Assembly (NCBI GenBank): GCA_019279435.1
Contig: JAAALK010000283.1
Coordinates: 62,354,642 to 62,418,641, forward strand
Direction of reading: 5' to 3'
Source: Zizania palustris
Lineage: Eukaryota > Streptophyta > Magnoliopsida > Poales > Poaceae
Length of the DNA: 64,000 nt
Shown in pieces: positions 43,397 through 54,152 of this stretch (positions are counted from its first letter, which is position 1; every line of letters begins with the position of its first letter). Under the pieces are notes generated by a model. The model was not told the DNA's origin. It made no database searches and saw nothing but the letters and a program-made list of their open reading frames with translations. A program made the translations under genes and the position numbers.

Positions 43397-43965
43397 GAGA
43401 ACTTTATTTTTTAACAGGATATTTATGTAAATTTATGTTTCTGCGTGATTTCTCGGAAATCTAAGGATTTTTATATAAAATTCGTACATCCACATAAAAA
43501 TAAAAAATTAAAAAATTAAAATACAAAAATATATTTTTTTCTTCTTTAATTTCTCAGCTTTTCTTTTCAGTTCGCATGCAGCACGTCGTTTTCTTTTTAG
43601 TTCGCATGCAGCGCGTCGGCGCGCTGCCCTGCGGCGCATGCGGTCGGGCGGTTCGACGCATGCGGCCCGCTCGCCCGCTGCGCATAGAGAACTTTATTTT
43701 TAACATGGTATTTATATAAAATTTATGTTTCTGTGTGATTTCTCAGAAATCTAAGAGTTTTTATACAAAATTCGTATATCCACATAAAAATAAAAAAAAT
43801 TAAAATTAAAATACAAAAATATTTTTTCTTCTTTCTCACGTTTTGTTTTCAGTTCGCATGCAGCGCGTCATTTTTCTTTTCAGTTCGCATGCAGCGCGTC
43901 GCGTTGCCGACGCATGCGGTCGGGCGGTTCCACGCATGCGACCGGGGCGCGCGCTGCGCAGTGGG
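43397..43965. repeat. Tandem duplication, 290-bp step
   Basis: GAGAACTTTATTTTT and following sequence starts at 43,397 and again at 43,687. Both units run through TTTATGTTTCTG, GATTTCTC, CAGTTCGCATGCAGCGCGTC and a GC-rich GCATGCGGTCGGGCGGTTC tail. The GC-rich tail produces small overlapping frames on both strands with no domain. It may belong to a non-autonomous transposon whose family I cannot name. Confidence 0.7.
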
Positions 43966-44439
43966 CGGTTGCGCGCACGAGCGTCCGGCGCGCGAGCGAA
44001 CCGGCAGTTTTTACGAGGCACAAAGTTTTGATTGGTTTTTTATGAGATGTGGAAAAGTCACACATGTGGACGCGGACAGAAACAGTGGACGAAGTAGCCG
44101 CATTATATTAGTTAAGATATGGTATGTAATATGAGATAACACCGATATTACTGTTATTTCGCCAAGAATCTCCGAAACTGCTGGCACATGTAGGGCAGGA
44201 CTATCATATCATAACAAGTTCTAGTTGGCTATTGATATTTGATTCCAGATCCATATTTTTATATATAAAAGGTAAATGTTTAAATGCACACCGTATCAGT
44301 ACCAGAACATCCCACTATACATTCAGACCAGAACCTGCAGCACATACTTTGAAATGAAAAAAAGGTAATTTTTAATGTGTATACCAGAACATGTACCCCA
44401 GTATGCAATGCTATATACACGCGGTTCATGACAAAAACT

Positions 44440-44668
44440 ACACCCGTCACGGAATCAGTAAGTGACGGGCGATATGACCCATCATTAATAGCTAATATCT
44501 AGGGGTGCTTCCTCTTTAATTAATGACATATGTCATAATTCGACTCATTAATAATAAGGCAACATCACCAACATATCTAAAATAGTACATCACTGAAAGT
44601 ATATTAGTGATGTGCACTAATTATCTGTTACTAAATCTCAGTCACTAGAGACGAGTTTTGTGATAGTG
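44440..44668 (-). mobile_element. Possible end of a different CACTA family
   Basis: On the minus strand the sequence starts CACTATCACAAAACTCGTCT at 44,668 and contains AGTGAC/GTCACT-type motifs toward 44,440 (CCGTCACGGAATCAGTAAGTGACGGG). Such termini with CCCGTCAC subterminal repeats occur in grass CACTA elements. The other end and a 3-bp duplication are not evident. Confidence 0.35.
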
Positions 44669-45489
44669 CATTCAACTACTATTTGCTTATAATACTAGAT
44701 ACATGTAGTACTAGTTGCCTCTATTATTTATATTTATGAGGAGTAGAACAAGTTTTTTTTTTCTTACATCTTAATAAACCTACTAAATTTTAGGAATAAC
44801 TATAATTTCGAGGTCAACTAACAAGGTGTTGTTTTATCACTGTGTCTCCTAGATAGGACGCTCAGATCCACACAAGGGGGTCAGCGATCCAATCAAAGAG
44901 GCTTAGAAAAATAAATTGCTTTAGGATTTGAGCCAGAACAAAAGGTAACTTCATAACGGTGGATTCATAACCTTTAACTTCTGTTTTAAAAAATGAATCC
45001 ACATATCTCCACAAAAAATAAAGAACATAGTCTGAGTCTTCGTTTTTTGTGGATCTAAAAACTGAGATATAAATATGTTTGGATAATGGTTTGCGGACCG
45101 AAGCTAAAAAACCTAGAGTGGAGCAGTACCGAACATCCCCTAATTTAACAAAAAATTGATAAAGGGTGAAACATGAGAGGTTCTTCAAGAATCACTTACG
45201 CTGAAGAAAAAAAGTTGTTAGAACCAAATGTGTCTGCAGTTCTTAACATGCACCAACTATCACCCACTGTATCATCACACAATATTATCATCGTGTCAAC
45301 TATAGTCGATAAAAAACCCTTTATAACAACTATTGTGGGCAATAGTGTGTAATAGTACGGTGTGCAGTGACCTATAGTCCCATTGTAGTTTTGCCTTAAC
45401 CATAAAAACATAGCGTTTTGTAATTAATATGTATTATTTTCTATTTTAATTCAAGTTAACCAGAGTAAATTTCACAAAACTCGGGATTT
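44669..45489. other. Intergenic, no gene seen
   Basis: A minus-strand frame of 108 codons at 44,862-45,188 has no recognisable domain, no initiation context or splice partners, and lies in AT-rich DNA resembling MITE remains. Confidence 0.45.
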
Positions 45490-45590
45490 GGGGGCATTTT
45501 TAACCTTATGTTTTAAATTTTGTTTCAAGGTTTTGTGTTAAACAAGCCTTGAGACACATGGGGTTCTACCGAATTTCATTGACAGGTCGA
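45490..45590. repeat. Direct repeat of about 100 bp, left copy
   Basis: TTTTAAATTTTGTTTCAAGG, GGGGTTCTACCGAATTTCAT and neighbours recur at about 57,790-57,895 in the same orientation. The two copies flank about 2.2 kb of sequence plus Sire-B. Confidence 0.75.
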
Positions 45591-46084
45591 GCGAATTTTG
45601 CTGATGAGAACACAAAAATAAAAAAATATGAAAATGAACATGCGTGTGTCATGAAATTTTTACCGCGAGTCAATTGAGTTGCTGCAGTAAGAAACAGGCG
45701 TGCATTATATTGTTGTAGAGTTAGCTGTACCAAAAATCTCGTTAGAACTTCAATATTAAGCGACCTATTTCAAAAAAATATATTCTATAAAACATATATA
45801 TAATATAGCAAGAAATAAATATATTGACAATAAAAATAAAATAAATCAATGATAAAGTAAATTTAACATGCTAACCTTGTCATGCTGCGGCAACCCATTG
45901 TTCATAATGTTTCTTTTTCTGCGACCAATGAAGAGTAGATCTTATCTTTCATCTAGGTCTATAAGCAACCCTGCAAATATATCACAATTATTTCCATATG
46001 CACCGTACAATATAAACAATTTCAACATTTCATGGAGACACAAATAGTCAAACGACACTTACAAGAATAAAATAGGAAATGCCG

Positions 46085-46146
46085 GTAGGCGGTGAAAGGG
46101 GCTAGTGGTAGGGCCTAGGGGACAACGGAAGGGGAGGGCTGATAGG
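46085..46146. other. G-rich host sequence left of Sire-B
   Basis: GGTAGGCGGTGAAAGGGGC-type DNA that continues after Sire-B at 57,490-57,785. No frame convincing as a gene. It ends in the ATAGG duplication at 46,142-46,146. Confidence 0.5.
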
Positions 46147-48142
46147 TGAGGAGCCATGCTGAATAGCGTGGGCCTCATGGCTCTAGAAGTGATGAGTCAT
46201 TGTCAACGATAGTCAAAGAGGACTGAAGAGAAGAAGAGATCTGCTGTTTCATGGGCCGCGTGTGACTCAGGTACACGGGCAGCGAGCGACTGTCGGGCAG
46301 AGGAGGCTGCGAAGTCGGGCTGGCCCAATCCGGGTACATGGGCCAGAAGCAGTAGAAGACCCACTGGGCTGTTGACCAGAACTGACTCAGGTACACGGGC
46401 GGTGAGCGATTGCCGGGCTGAGAGAGCTGCGGAGTCGGGCCGGCCCAATCCGGGTACCTGGTGCAAAGCTGGTGGAGGCTTTGTCAGTTTCGGCGTAAAA
46501 CTGACAACCGTTGATTCTGTATCCGACTGTCCAGAAGAATAGCTTCAGGATATGTCATCTGTTACTCTAGGCCCACAGTCAGTCAGTTGTGTCTGTAAAA
46601 ATACCTAAGGGCAGTAGAGTCATTTTCTGTATTTTTGAGTCTGTAAAACCCTAAGGGGCTGGTAGAATATTCCTAGTGTTGGGCTGCCTATAAATAGCAC
46701 CCCAATCCCTAGGGTTTGGACTACCCTTTTGTGCTGAAATCAAATCCACCCATTGGGTCATTTTGCTCCCTTCCTCTCTCTCTCTCCTGTGTGCGCCGCC
46801 AGGACCAGGTGCTCTCTGTTCTTGCATTATTTTGGCTCAAATCCCTTGGATGCTTTAATGCTTTGGTCCCTGGTGTATTTATTGGCTGCATTGTGTTCGG
46901 TTTGGGGAGTTATTGCGTTGGATTCGGGCTGTGGTATTTTTTCCTTGGGGAGAAGCTTCTTCGGTTGGATGTGTTCATCACGGTGGTAGTACTAGTTCTT
47001 GCTGTTGCAAGTAGTACTGCTTTACTGTAGCTACAGTGTTCGGCTGCAGCTTTTCACCTTCCATTCCCCAGCTTTTTGATCGAACCCGACAGTGTTTTTT
47101 ACCTTTTTTCTGGGTGTGTCCGGCGAAGCTCGGTTCAGTGCAAAGCCCCTCAACTCCGTGAGGCAGGGTCCGATCGAACCCCTCTAAAAGCTTCGCTCAG
47201 ACTTCTAACTTCGTTTATGTGTCTGAGTTGCTAGCTTCGGAGTTCTCCCTGTATGGACAGCATCGCACACTTCGAACTAGCATACTCCGAATCTATCTGT
47301 TCGAAGTGCACACTTCGTTAGGTTTCGAAGTTGGATTCGAAGTTTGTCTGTTCTGATAGACTTCGCTTAGATTTTCTTGTGGTGTGTCAGCCTTCGATTT
47401 TCCTTCCGAAGCTTTCTCTGTTTGAAGATAGAGTGTATGCTTCGAACTTGATTTTCTGTCACGTGACAGACTTCGCTTCTTTGTTCGAAGGTTGTCTGTT
47501 TGTGTGCGTTGTGTTCGAAGTTTTTCTGTTCGAAGGTTGTGCTTCGAAGCTCTCGGTTCGAAGTTGTGTTCGAAGTTGTGTCTTCGAAGTGCATACTTCG
47601 AAGCAGGCTCCGGCACTGTTTGACTTCGCTCCGAAGCTCTTGATTCGAATCTGTGTTCGAAGTCCTGTCCTTGAAGTTCACTTCGAACCAGGCTTCGACA
47701 CTATTTTACTTCGCTCCGAAGTACACTTCGCTTCTCAACACTTCGAATTAGACTAGTCACCGATACCCTCGGCTCTTCGGACAGACTCCGACACCTACCT
47801 CCGAAGCAGACTTCGACGTGCGAAGGGGGCTTCGCCAAGACCCGAACAGGAGACAACTTTGGACAGTAACTTCTCTTTTCACTTTATACATACTTAGATC
47901 ATTTCATTGAGAAGTATAGGCCTGTTACAACTTGTTTATCTACCTAGTTGCACCACTTTAGTTTTACACTGTATATCATCAGTTGCTTCTAGGTTAGAAA
48001 CCTTTAGACTTAGGCCTACTGTCTACTTTCTGCTGCATAGTATTTTTGAGGTGCGTTGGGTATTGGGAACAGGCCATAGATTCGAAAGAATTTTTAAGGC
48101 GCCCATTCACCCCCCCCTCTGGTCGCTACTTTCGGTCCTACA
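46147..48142 (+). repeat. Sire-B 5' LTR
   Basis: Begins TGAGGAGCCATGCTG and ends TTTCGGTCCTACA. TATA box TATAAATA at 46,689-46,696 after GGGCTGCC. Rich in TTCGAAG and CTTCGAAC motifs between 47,230 and 47,760. Internal tandem similarity: GACTCAGGTACACGGGC occurs twice near 46,265 and 46,385. Frames inside it are not genes. Confidence 0.95.
46689..46696 (+). promoter_or_regulatory. TATA box of the Sire-B LTR
   Basis: TATAAATA in CTGCCTATAAATAGCACCCC; the same box recurs at 56,031-56,038 in the 3' LTR. Confidence 0.75.
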
Positions 48143-48144
48143 AG

Positions 48145-48156
48145 TGGTATCAGAGC
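48145..48156 (+). other. Sire-B primer binding site
   Basis: TGGTATCAGAGC two bases after the LTR, complementary to initiator methionine tRNA. Confidence 0.95.
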
Positions 48157-48207
48157 AAGGTTAGGGTTTTTCCATACCTTAACCGGTTCTAAACCCCAGT
48201 AGTGACT

Positions 48208-50958
48208 ATGACGTCTCCAGGCAAGGTCCCGTCCCTGGAAGCCTATGGCTACAATTATTGGAAGACTCGCATGCGAGCCTATCTCATGAGCCAGGGTTCG
48301 GACATATGGGACATTTGCGTTCACACCACATTTGTCATTCTGCCAGTTACTGAGCAAGGTACTGCTGGTATCATTGCTCAGCATCTGAGCAACAGTAAGG
48401 CTGTGAACATTTTATTTTCTGGTTTAGGTCCCACTGAATTTGAGCGAGTGAGTCATCTCTCCACTGCGAGAGAGATCTGGGCTACCCTCAAGGCACACCA
48501 TGAGGGAACAGCACAGGTCAAGGCTCGGCTCTATCAGACCTACCGGCGTGAATATGAGAACTTCACACAGAAGCCGGGTGAATCTGTTGAAGCCTTGTTT
48601 GGTCGCTTTCAGTCGATCATTAACAAGCTTCGGGACAACAAGGCTGAGGGTGCTCAGTTAGTCTCAGATCATGAGCAGGCGCTCAAGGTTCTTCATACCT
48701 TGGACCCAAAGATCTGGGAGATCAAGGTATCATCTATCGTTGAGAGCACTTCTTACGATACCTTGACCATTTCTGAGTTATTTAGCAAGCTGAAGGCCAC
48801 TGAGGTAGATATCCAGTTGAGATCAAATCTCACTGGCTCTGGATCAAAATCCCTGGCCCTTGCTACACCTTCTGTTGATCCCTCTGCTGTGAGCTGTGCT
48901 GGGTTCTCCTTGATGTCTATCACTGAGGACCAGCTTGAGTTGTTGGGAGATGATGATTTGTGTCTCTTTAACAACCGGGTGCGTCGTGTCTATGATAAGA
49001 GAATGTTCAAAAGACACGGCACAAAATCCGGATGCTTTGAATGTGGTGATCCAGGACACTTCATCGCCGACTGCCCCAAGCGCAGTGGATACAAGAAGGG
49101 CACCGGCAACAGCTTCCACGACTCCGGCAAGCATGAGAGCCCCTCCTTCACCAAGGGCAAGCCGAAGACTCGGTTCTTCAAGAAGGCCCTGAAGGACTAC
49201 CGGCGAGAGAACAAGAAGCGCGACAAGGCCTTCTTCGCCGAGATGGAGAAAAGCTACTCCAAGAGATCCACGTCTTCTTCCTCTTCATCGAGCTCAAGTG
49301 ATGAGGAGATCACCATCAAGAAGGGGAAGGACAAGGATGATCCGGCGGGCCTCTGCTTCATGGCCTTCGGAGACAAGCCGAAGAGCCGCTCACACCAGCG
49401 CCAAAGATCCCGCAAGAGCTTCTGCTCCATGGCTCTTGGGGATAGAGAAGAAAAGAGCTCCTCCGACGACTCCGACGACGACGATAGCAAGGTATCATCT
49501 TATGAGCGTGAAATTGTAGACTTACTTGAGAGTAATCGTCAGGAGTTGAAATATCGGGAAAAACTGCTTAGGGGGGCTAAGAAAAGGATAGATGAGCTAG
49601 AGAGTGAGCTTGCCGTGGCCAACGGTAGAATAGAGAGTCTATCCTCTTCCCCTTGCTTGGGTGATAGCAGTGAGTGCCCGAAGTGTGAGGTGCTTCTGTG
49701 TGACCTGTCGACTTTAAAGTCCAGGTACACAGAAAGGGTTGATGAGAGGGACGCTTTGGCCACTGAGCTTGAAAGCGCTCAGCTGGAGCTGAAAGATGCT
49801 CAAGCCACTGTCGTCGCACCCTGTGTTGATTGCCCATCTCATCTAGCTGCCTTAGCTGAGCTGAAATCCAAGGGCAATGAGCATTTGGGTGATTTAGAGA
49901 GGTTGAGAGCTGAGCTTGCCCAGACTAGGCTAGAGCTTGAGACACTGTCAGTTCCACCCACTGTTTGTGAGAACTGTCTGTCTCTTAGAATGGAGTTGAT
50001 TAAGCTAAAAGCCGGAAAGTCTGTCCAAGTAGAGAGTGAGTGTGAGACCTGCTTGTCTCAGGTGGAGGTTCTAGCTTCCTTGAGAGAGGAGCTAGCTGAT
50101 TCTCAGAATGAGAACTTTTACCTCCGGTCTATCCTGAGTTGGATCAGTGCCAGAGAGCCACAGCTTGGCATGATGATCCAGCAGTTCAAGAGAAAGGATG
50201 GGTTTGGAGTAGGTTACACCTACACCAAGGCTGACTTTGAGAGTGCCCTCAGCCGGGCAGTGGAGTGGAGTAAAATGACTCCAGAGCAGAGATATCCCAA
50301 GACTCACTCCACTGAGTCCTCCCAGGCTTGTCAGCCCAAGGATGGAGTGATTCATGAGCCACCTAAAGCTCCACCCAAGAAACCTATCTGGGTTCCAAAG
50401 CCCAAAAATCTCCACACTTCTCTTGACTCTCTTCCTGGACCCTCTCAGCCCAAGAAGACCACACCTAACGCTACCAAGCCCAAGAATCCCAAGCCTCAAC
50501 CACATCCCAAGAAGCCTACCTATCATTGTGAGTTTTGTCAGAGAGACGGGCATCTTGCGGAGTTTTGCTTCAGGAGGAAGCGGGTTGAGAGAGCAGAGAG
50601 GGCTCGTAGTGATCAGGTGCAGTTCTACCAGCAGGGTGGTAGACTGCGTGTTCCTCGGCGCGGGGAGAGGCTGGAGGCCAGGCCGCGTCGTGTAGGTGGT
50701 GGTAGAGGAGACGTTGTTCCTACCCGTGCTCCAGTAGGTGGTGTTCGTTCCGGCAGAATTCCAGACCGAGTTGGCTACGGTTCTGGACCTCGTGGCCGTA
50801 GGATTAGGAAGAACCGTGGACCGCGCTTTGAGCCGCGTTTTGGTCCAAACTCTTTTGATGGTTTTCGCTTTCCATCTTTTGAGCAGATGGCTCGACACTG
50901 GTTTAGCTCTTTTGCTAAACCTGGTGCCGGACCATTTGCTCCCACTTACAGACATTGA
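48208..50958 (+). CDS. gag: Sire-B Gag
   Basis: 916 residues from ATG 48,208; the frame is open two codons further up, but only from GTG. N-terminal copia gag fold (VPSLEAYGYNYWKTRMRAYL). First zinc knuckle at residues 276-289 (CFECGDPGHFIADC), then lysine-rich and serine-rich segments, and a long coiled-coil region with repeated cysteine pairs (CPKC, CVDC, CENC, CETC). A proline/lysine hinge precedes a second knuckle at 774-787 (CEFCQRDGHLAEFC) and an arginine/glycine-rich C-terminus. It ends at TGA 50,956-50,958. Pol lies in the -1 frame relative to gag, with the pol frame open from 50,919, an overlap of 40 nt. No classic slippery heptamer is evident in the overlap. Confidence 0.93.
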   Translation: MTSPGKVPSLEAYGYNYWKTRMRAYLMSQGSDIWDICVHTTFVILPVTEQGTAGIIAQHLSNSKAVNILFSGLGPTEFERVSHLSTAREIWATLKAHHEGTAQVKARLYQTYRREYENFTQKPGESVEALFGRFQSIINKLRDNKAEGAQLVSDHEQALKVLHTLDPKIWEIKVSSIVESTSYDTLTISELFSKLKATEVDIQLRSNLTGSGSKSLALATPSVDPSAVSCAGFSLMSITEDQLELLGDDDLCLFNNRVRRVYDKRMFKRHGTKSGCFECGDPGHFIADCPKRSGYKKGTGNSFHDSGKHESPSFTKGKPKTRFFKKALKDYRRENKKRDKAFFAEMEKSYSKRSTSSSSSSSSSDEEITIKKGKDKDDPAGLCFMAFGDKPKSRSHQRQRSRKSFCSMALGDREEKSSSDDSDDDDSKVSSYEREIVDLLESNRQELKYREKLLRGAKKRIDELESELAVANGRIESLSSSPCLGDSSECPKCEVLLCDLSTLKSRYTERVDERDALATELESAQLELKDAQATVVAPCVDCPSHLAALAELKSKGNEHLGDLERLRAELAQTRLELETLSVPPTVCENCLSLRMELIKLKAGKSVQVESECETCLSQVEVLASLREELADSQNENFYLRSILSWISAREPQLGMMIQQFKRKDGFGVGYTYTKADFESALSRAVEWSKMTPEQRYPKTHSTESSQACQPKDGVIHEPPKAPPKKPIWVPKPKNLHTSLDSLPGPSQPKKTTPNATKPKNPKPQPHPKKPTYHCEFCQRDGHLAEFCFRRKRVERAERARSDQVQFYQQGGRLRVPRRGERLEARPRRVGGGRGDVVPTRAPVGGVRSGRIPDRVGYGSGPRGRRIRKNRGPRFEPRFGPNSFDGFRFPSFEQMARHWFSSFAKPGAGPFAPTYRH

Positions 50959-53900
50959 TTGTGCAGGACCGGGGACTGGAGGATGTTTGGATCATGGACT
51001 CAGGATGCTCTCGCCACATGACGGGACATCGCAGATGGTTCTCCAGTCTCACTCCCCCGAGCTCCAAAGAGTACATTACCTTCGGGAACAGCGGTCAAGG
51101 GAAAGTAAGTGGCATAGGCTCAATCAGCATCTCAGACCATTTCTCTTTAAAGAATGTTGCTTTGGTTAAAAATCTGAACTTTAATTTAATATCTGTTTCG
51201 CAACTTCTTGAGGATGGTTTGGAAGTGCGTTTTAAGAAGGGCAATTCTTCTGTGATTGATTCTAGAGGGTCTTTGGTTTGTCAGATTTTACCCTTCGGTA
51301 AAGTTTTTCGAATTGACTTCTCTAGTTCTTTTGGCCCTTCTCGCTGTTTGATTGCTGGATCTTCTTCTGAGCTCTGGAAGTGGCATAGGAGGTTAGGTCA
51401 TTTGAGTTTTGATCTGCTAGTCAGGTTAAGCTCTATGGACCTCATCCGAGGATTGCCCAAGCTTAAAATGGAGAAGGATCTAGTTTGTCATCCCTGTCGT
51501 CATGGGAAAATGGTTGCCGCTTCTCACTCACCTGTAACTCAGGTGATGACTACGTATCCAGGCGAGCTTTTACATTTGGACACTGTGGGTCCAGCTCGGG
51601 TACGCTCAGTCGGTGGGAAGTGGTATGCACTTGTGATTGTTGACGACTTTTCTCGTTTCTCGTGGGTTTTCTTTTTGGAGTCTAAGGATGAAACTTTTCA
51701 ATTTGTCCATGACCTGATTTTGAAGCTGAAGAATGAGAACAATGGTCGGATGCGAGCAATTCGCTCCGACAACGGCTCTGAGTTCAAAAACTCTCAGTTC
51801 GTCAGCTTCTGTGGTGATCAGGGTCTGGACCATCAGTTTTCTTCTCCTTACACTCCCCCACAGAACGGCGTTGTGGAACGAAAGAACCGCACGCTAGTTG
51901 AGATGGCCAGGACGATGCTCGATGAGCACAGGACTCCTAGGCGTTTTTGGGCTGAAGCCATGAACACGGCTTGCTATCTTGCCAACCGTATTTTTCTTCG
52001 AGCTTACATTGGTAAGACTTCATATGAGTTGCGGTTTGGCAGACAGCCCAAGGTGACCCACTTGCGAGCATTTGGCTGCAAGTGCTTTGTGCTCAAGAAG
52101 GGAGGGCATTTGGACAAGTTTGAGTCTCGTTGCTGGGATGGTATTTTTCTTGGTTATGCATTGCATTCTCGAGGCTTCCGTGTTTGGAACCTCGAATCCC
52201 AGCTGCTTGTCGAGACGTGTGAGGTTTCTTTTGATGAGTCCCTGCCTTCTTTGACTCCTTCTTTTGAGCTTTCTGGTGATGATGAGCTCGGAGAGTCCAT
52301 CTTCGAGGAAGATGAGGATACTCCAGCTGCTGTTGAGGGCGGGCCTTCTGCATCCCCCGCAGAACCCACACCCTCTGTGACTTCGACTGATGATGAGGGC
52401 GGACCTCTGATCACTTCTTCCACTTCGATCGAGCCCATTCAGTCGAGTCCAGAGGTGCCAGCTGCTGACTCCGGTGAGGTGACTTCAGATCACCAGGGAA
52501 CCCGAGCAGTTCAGCGTGACCACCCCTCAGAGCTCATCATTGGTGATTTAACTGAAAGGACTTTGCGTTCTTCTGCCTCTCTCGCTGTGTTTGCTGAATC
52601 TGCGTTTGTTGCATCTTTTGAGCCCAGAGACATTTCTCATGCTCTTTCTGATTCTAATTGGATTAATGCTATGCAAGAAGAGCTTGAGAATTTTGTCCGC
52701 AATCGGGTTTGGACACTAGTTGAGCCGCCACCAGGATGCAACCCCATAGGCACCAAGTGGGTATTCAAGAACAAACAAGGTGAAGATGGGGTTGTGGTGC
52801 GCAACAAGGCTCGACTAGTTGCCCAGGGTTATTGCCAGAAGGAAGGTATTGACTTTGAAGAAACCTTCGCTCCTGTTGCCCGTCTTGAGTCCATTCGTAT
52901 TCTTCTAGCTTTTGCCGTTTCGAAGGGTTTTAAGCTTTTTCAAATGGACGTTAAGAGTGCTTTTCTGAACGGGTTCATAGAGGAGGAGGTATATGTTAGG
53001 CAACCCCCCGGTTTTGAGAACCCTAAGTTTCCTCGACATGTTTTTAAGTTGCATAAAGCCTTATACGGGTTGAAGCAAGCCCCCAGGGCTTGGTATGACC
53101 GGTTGAAGCAATTTTTGTTGGGGAAGGGCTTTGTGATGGGTTCTGTGGACAAAACCCTTTTCTTGCTCAGAGATGCTTCAGATTTTTTAGTTGCTCAGAT
53201 TTACGTGGACGATATTATCTTTGGCGGTACTACTGATTCTCTTGTGTCCAAGTTTTCTGAGCAGATGCACAGTGAGTTTGAGATGAGCCTCATGGGTGAG
53301 CTCAAGTATTTCTTAGGGCTCCAGATCAAGCAGACCAAGGACGGCACCTTCATCCACCAAGGTAAGTATACTCGTGACATGCTCAAGAAATTTGACTTTG
53401 GTGGTGAATTGAAGCCGCAGATGACCCCGATGGGTACTTCTGGGGGTCTGGACAAGGACGAGAGTGGTGTCAAGGTCAATGAAAGGGAATTTCGAGGGAT
53501 GATCGGTTCGCTGTTGTACTTAACGGCAACAAGACCGGACATACAGTTCGCCGTGGGACTTTGCGCGCGTTTTCAGTCTTCACCACGCGCATCTCACCGG
53601 CAGGCTGTCAAGCGCATTTTTAGGTATCTCACCTATGCGCCTGATCTTGGTCTTTATTATTCAGCATCATCATCACTTGATTTATCTGGCTTTTCGGACG
53701 CCGACTTTGGTGGGTGCCGGTTGGATCGCAAGTCGACTTCCGGTACTTGCCAGTTTCTTGGTTCTTCCCTTGTATCTTGGTCTTCTCGAAAGCAATCTGG
53801 AGTTGCTCTTTCGACCACAGAGGCTGAGTATGTAGCTGCTGCTAGCTGCTGCTCACAGATGGTTTGGATGATTTCCACTCTTCGAGACTTTGGGTTGCTT

Positions 53901-54152
53901 TTTCCTACCAGGGTTCCATTGTTTTGCGACAGCACGAGTGCTATTAGTGTAGGGAAAAACCCGTGTCTCCATTCAAAAACCAAACATATTGATGTGCGCT
54001 TTCACTTCTTACGGGATCAATATGAGAAAGGAGTCATTGACCTTATTCATGTTGATACCCATCATCAGTTGGCTGACATTTTCACCAAACCCCTAGATCA
54101 ATCTACCTTTGAGCGTTTACGAGGGGATTTGGGTGTTGTGTATCCTTTCTAG
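50919..54152 (+). CDS. pol: Sire-B Pol polyprotein
   Basis: Frame open from 50,919 to the stop at 54,150-54,152, about 1,065 codons from the protease region on. Protease WIMDSGCSRHMTG; gag-pre-integrase LWKWHRRLGHLSF with CHPCRHGKM; integrase D/D/E in HLDTVGPA, IRSDNGSEF and PQNGVVERKNRTL; reverse transcriptase KARLVAQGYCQ, MDVKSAFLNG, YGLKQAPRAWY, YVDD; RNase H SDADFGGCRLDRKSTSG, STTEAEYVAAASCC, CDSTSAI, KHIDVRFHFLRD. No internal stop. There is no ATG near the start, so it is presumably made as a Gag-Pol fusion by -1 frameshifting or an equivalent process. Confidence 0.95.
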   Translation, partial: TWCRTICSHLQTLIVQDRGLEDVWIMDSGCSRHMTGHRRWFSSLTPPSSKEYITFGNSGQGKVSGIGSISISDHFSLKNVALVKNLNFNLISVSQLLEDGLEVRFKKGNSSVIDSRGSLVCQILPFGKVFRIDFSSSFGPSRCLIAGSSSELWKWHRRLGHLSFDLLVRLSSMDLIRGLPKLKMEKDLVCHPCRHGKMVAASHSPVTQVMTTYPGELLHLDTVGPARVRSVGGKWYALVIVDDFSRFSWVFFLESKDETFQFVHDLILKLKNENNGRMRAIRSDNGSEFKNSQFVSFCGDQGLDHQFSSPYTPPQNGVVERKNRTLVEMARTMLDEHRTPRRFWAEAMNTACYLANRIFLRAYIGKTSYELRFGRQPKVTHLRAFGCKCFVLKKGGHLDKFESRCWDGIFLGYALHSRGFRVWNLESQLLVETCEVSFDESLPSLTPSFELSGDDELGESIFEEDEDTPAAVEGGPSASPAEPTPSVTSTDDEGGPLITSSTSIEPIQSSPEVPAADSGEVTSDHQGTRAVQRDHPSELIIGDLTERTLRSSASLAVFAESAFVASFEPRDISHALSDSNWINAMQEELENFVRNRVWTLVEPPPGCNPIGTKWVFKNKQGEDGVVVRNKARLVAQGYCQKEGIDFEETFAPVARLESIRILLAFAVSKGFKLFQMDVKSAFLNGFIEEEVYVRQPPGFENPKFPRHVFKLHKALYGLKQAPRAWYDRLKQFLLGKGFVMGSVDKTLFLLRDASDFLVAQIYVDDIIFGGTTDSLVSKFSEQMHSEFEMSLMGELKYFLGLQIKQTKDGTFIHQGKYTRDMLKKFDFGGELKPQMTPMGTSGGLDKDESGVKVNEREFRGMIGSLLYLTATRPDIQFAVGLCARFQSSPRASHRQAVKRIFRYLTYAPDLGLYYSASSSLDLSGFSDADFGGCRLDRKSTSGTCQFLGSSLVSWSSRKQSGVALSTTEAEYVAAASCCSQMVWMISTLRDFGLLFPTRVPLFCDSTSAISVGKNPCLHSKTKHIDVRFHFLRDQYEKGVIDLIHVDTHHQLADIFTKPLDQSTFERLRGDLGVVYPF

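Noticed and set aside
43836..44065. Small Arg/Ala-rich frames on both strands
   Set aside because: Product of the GC-rich tail of the tandem duplication.
44862..45188. 108-codon minus-strand frame
   Set aside because: AT-rich, no domain, no supporting gene structure; likely chance or MITE-derived.
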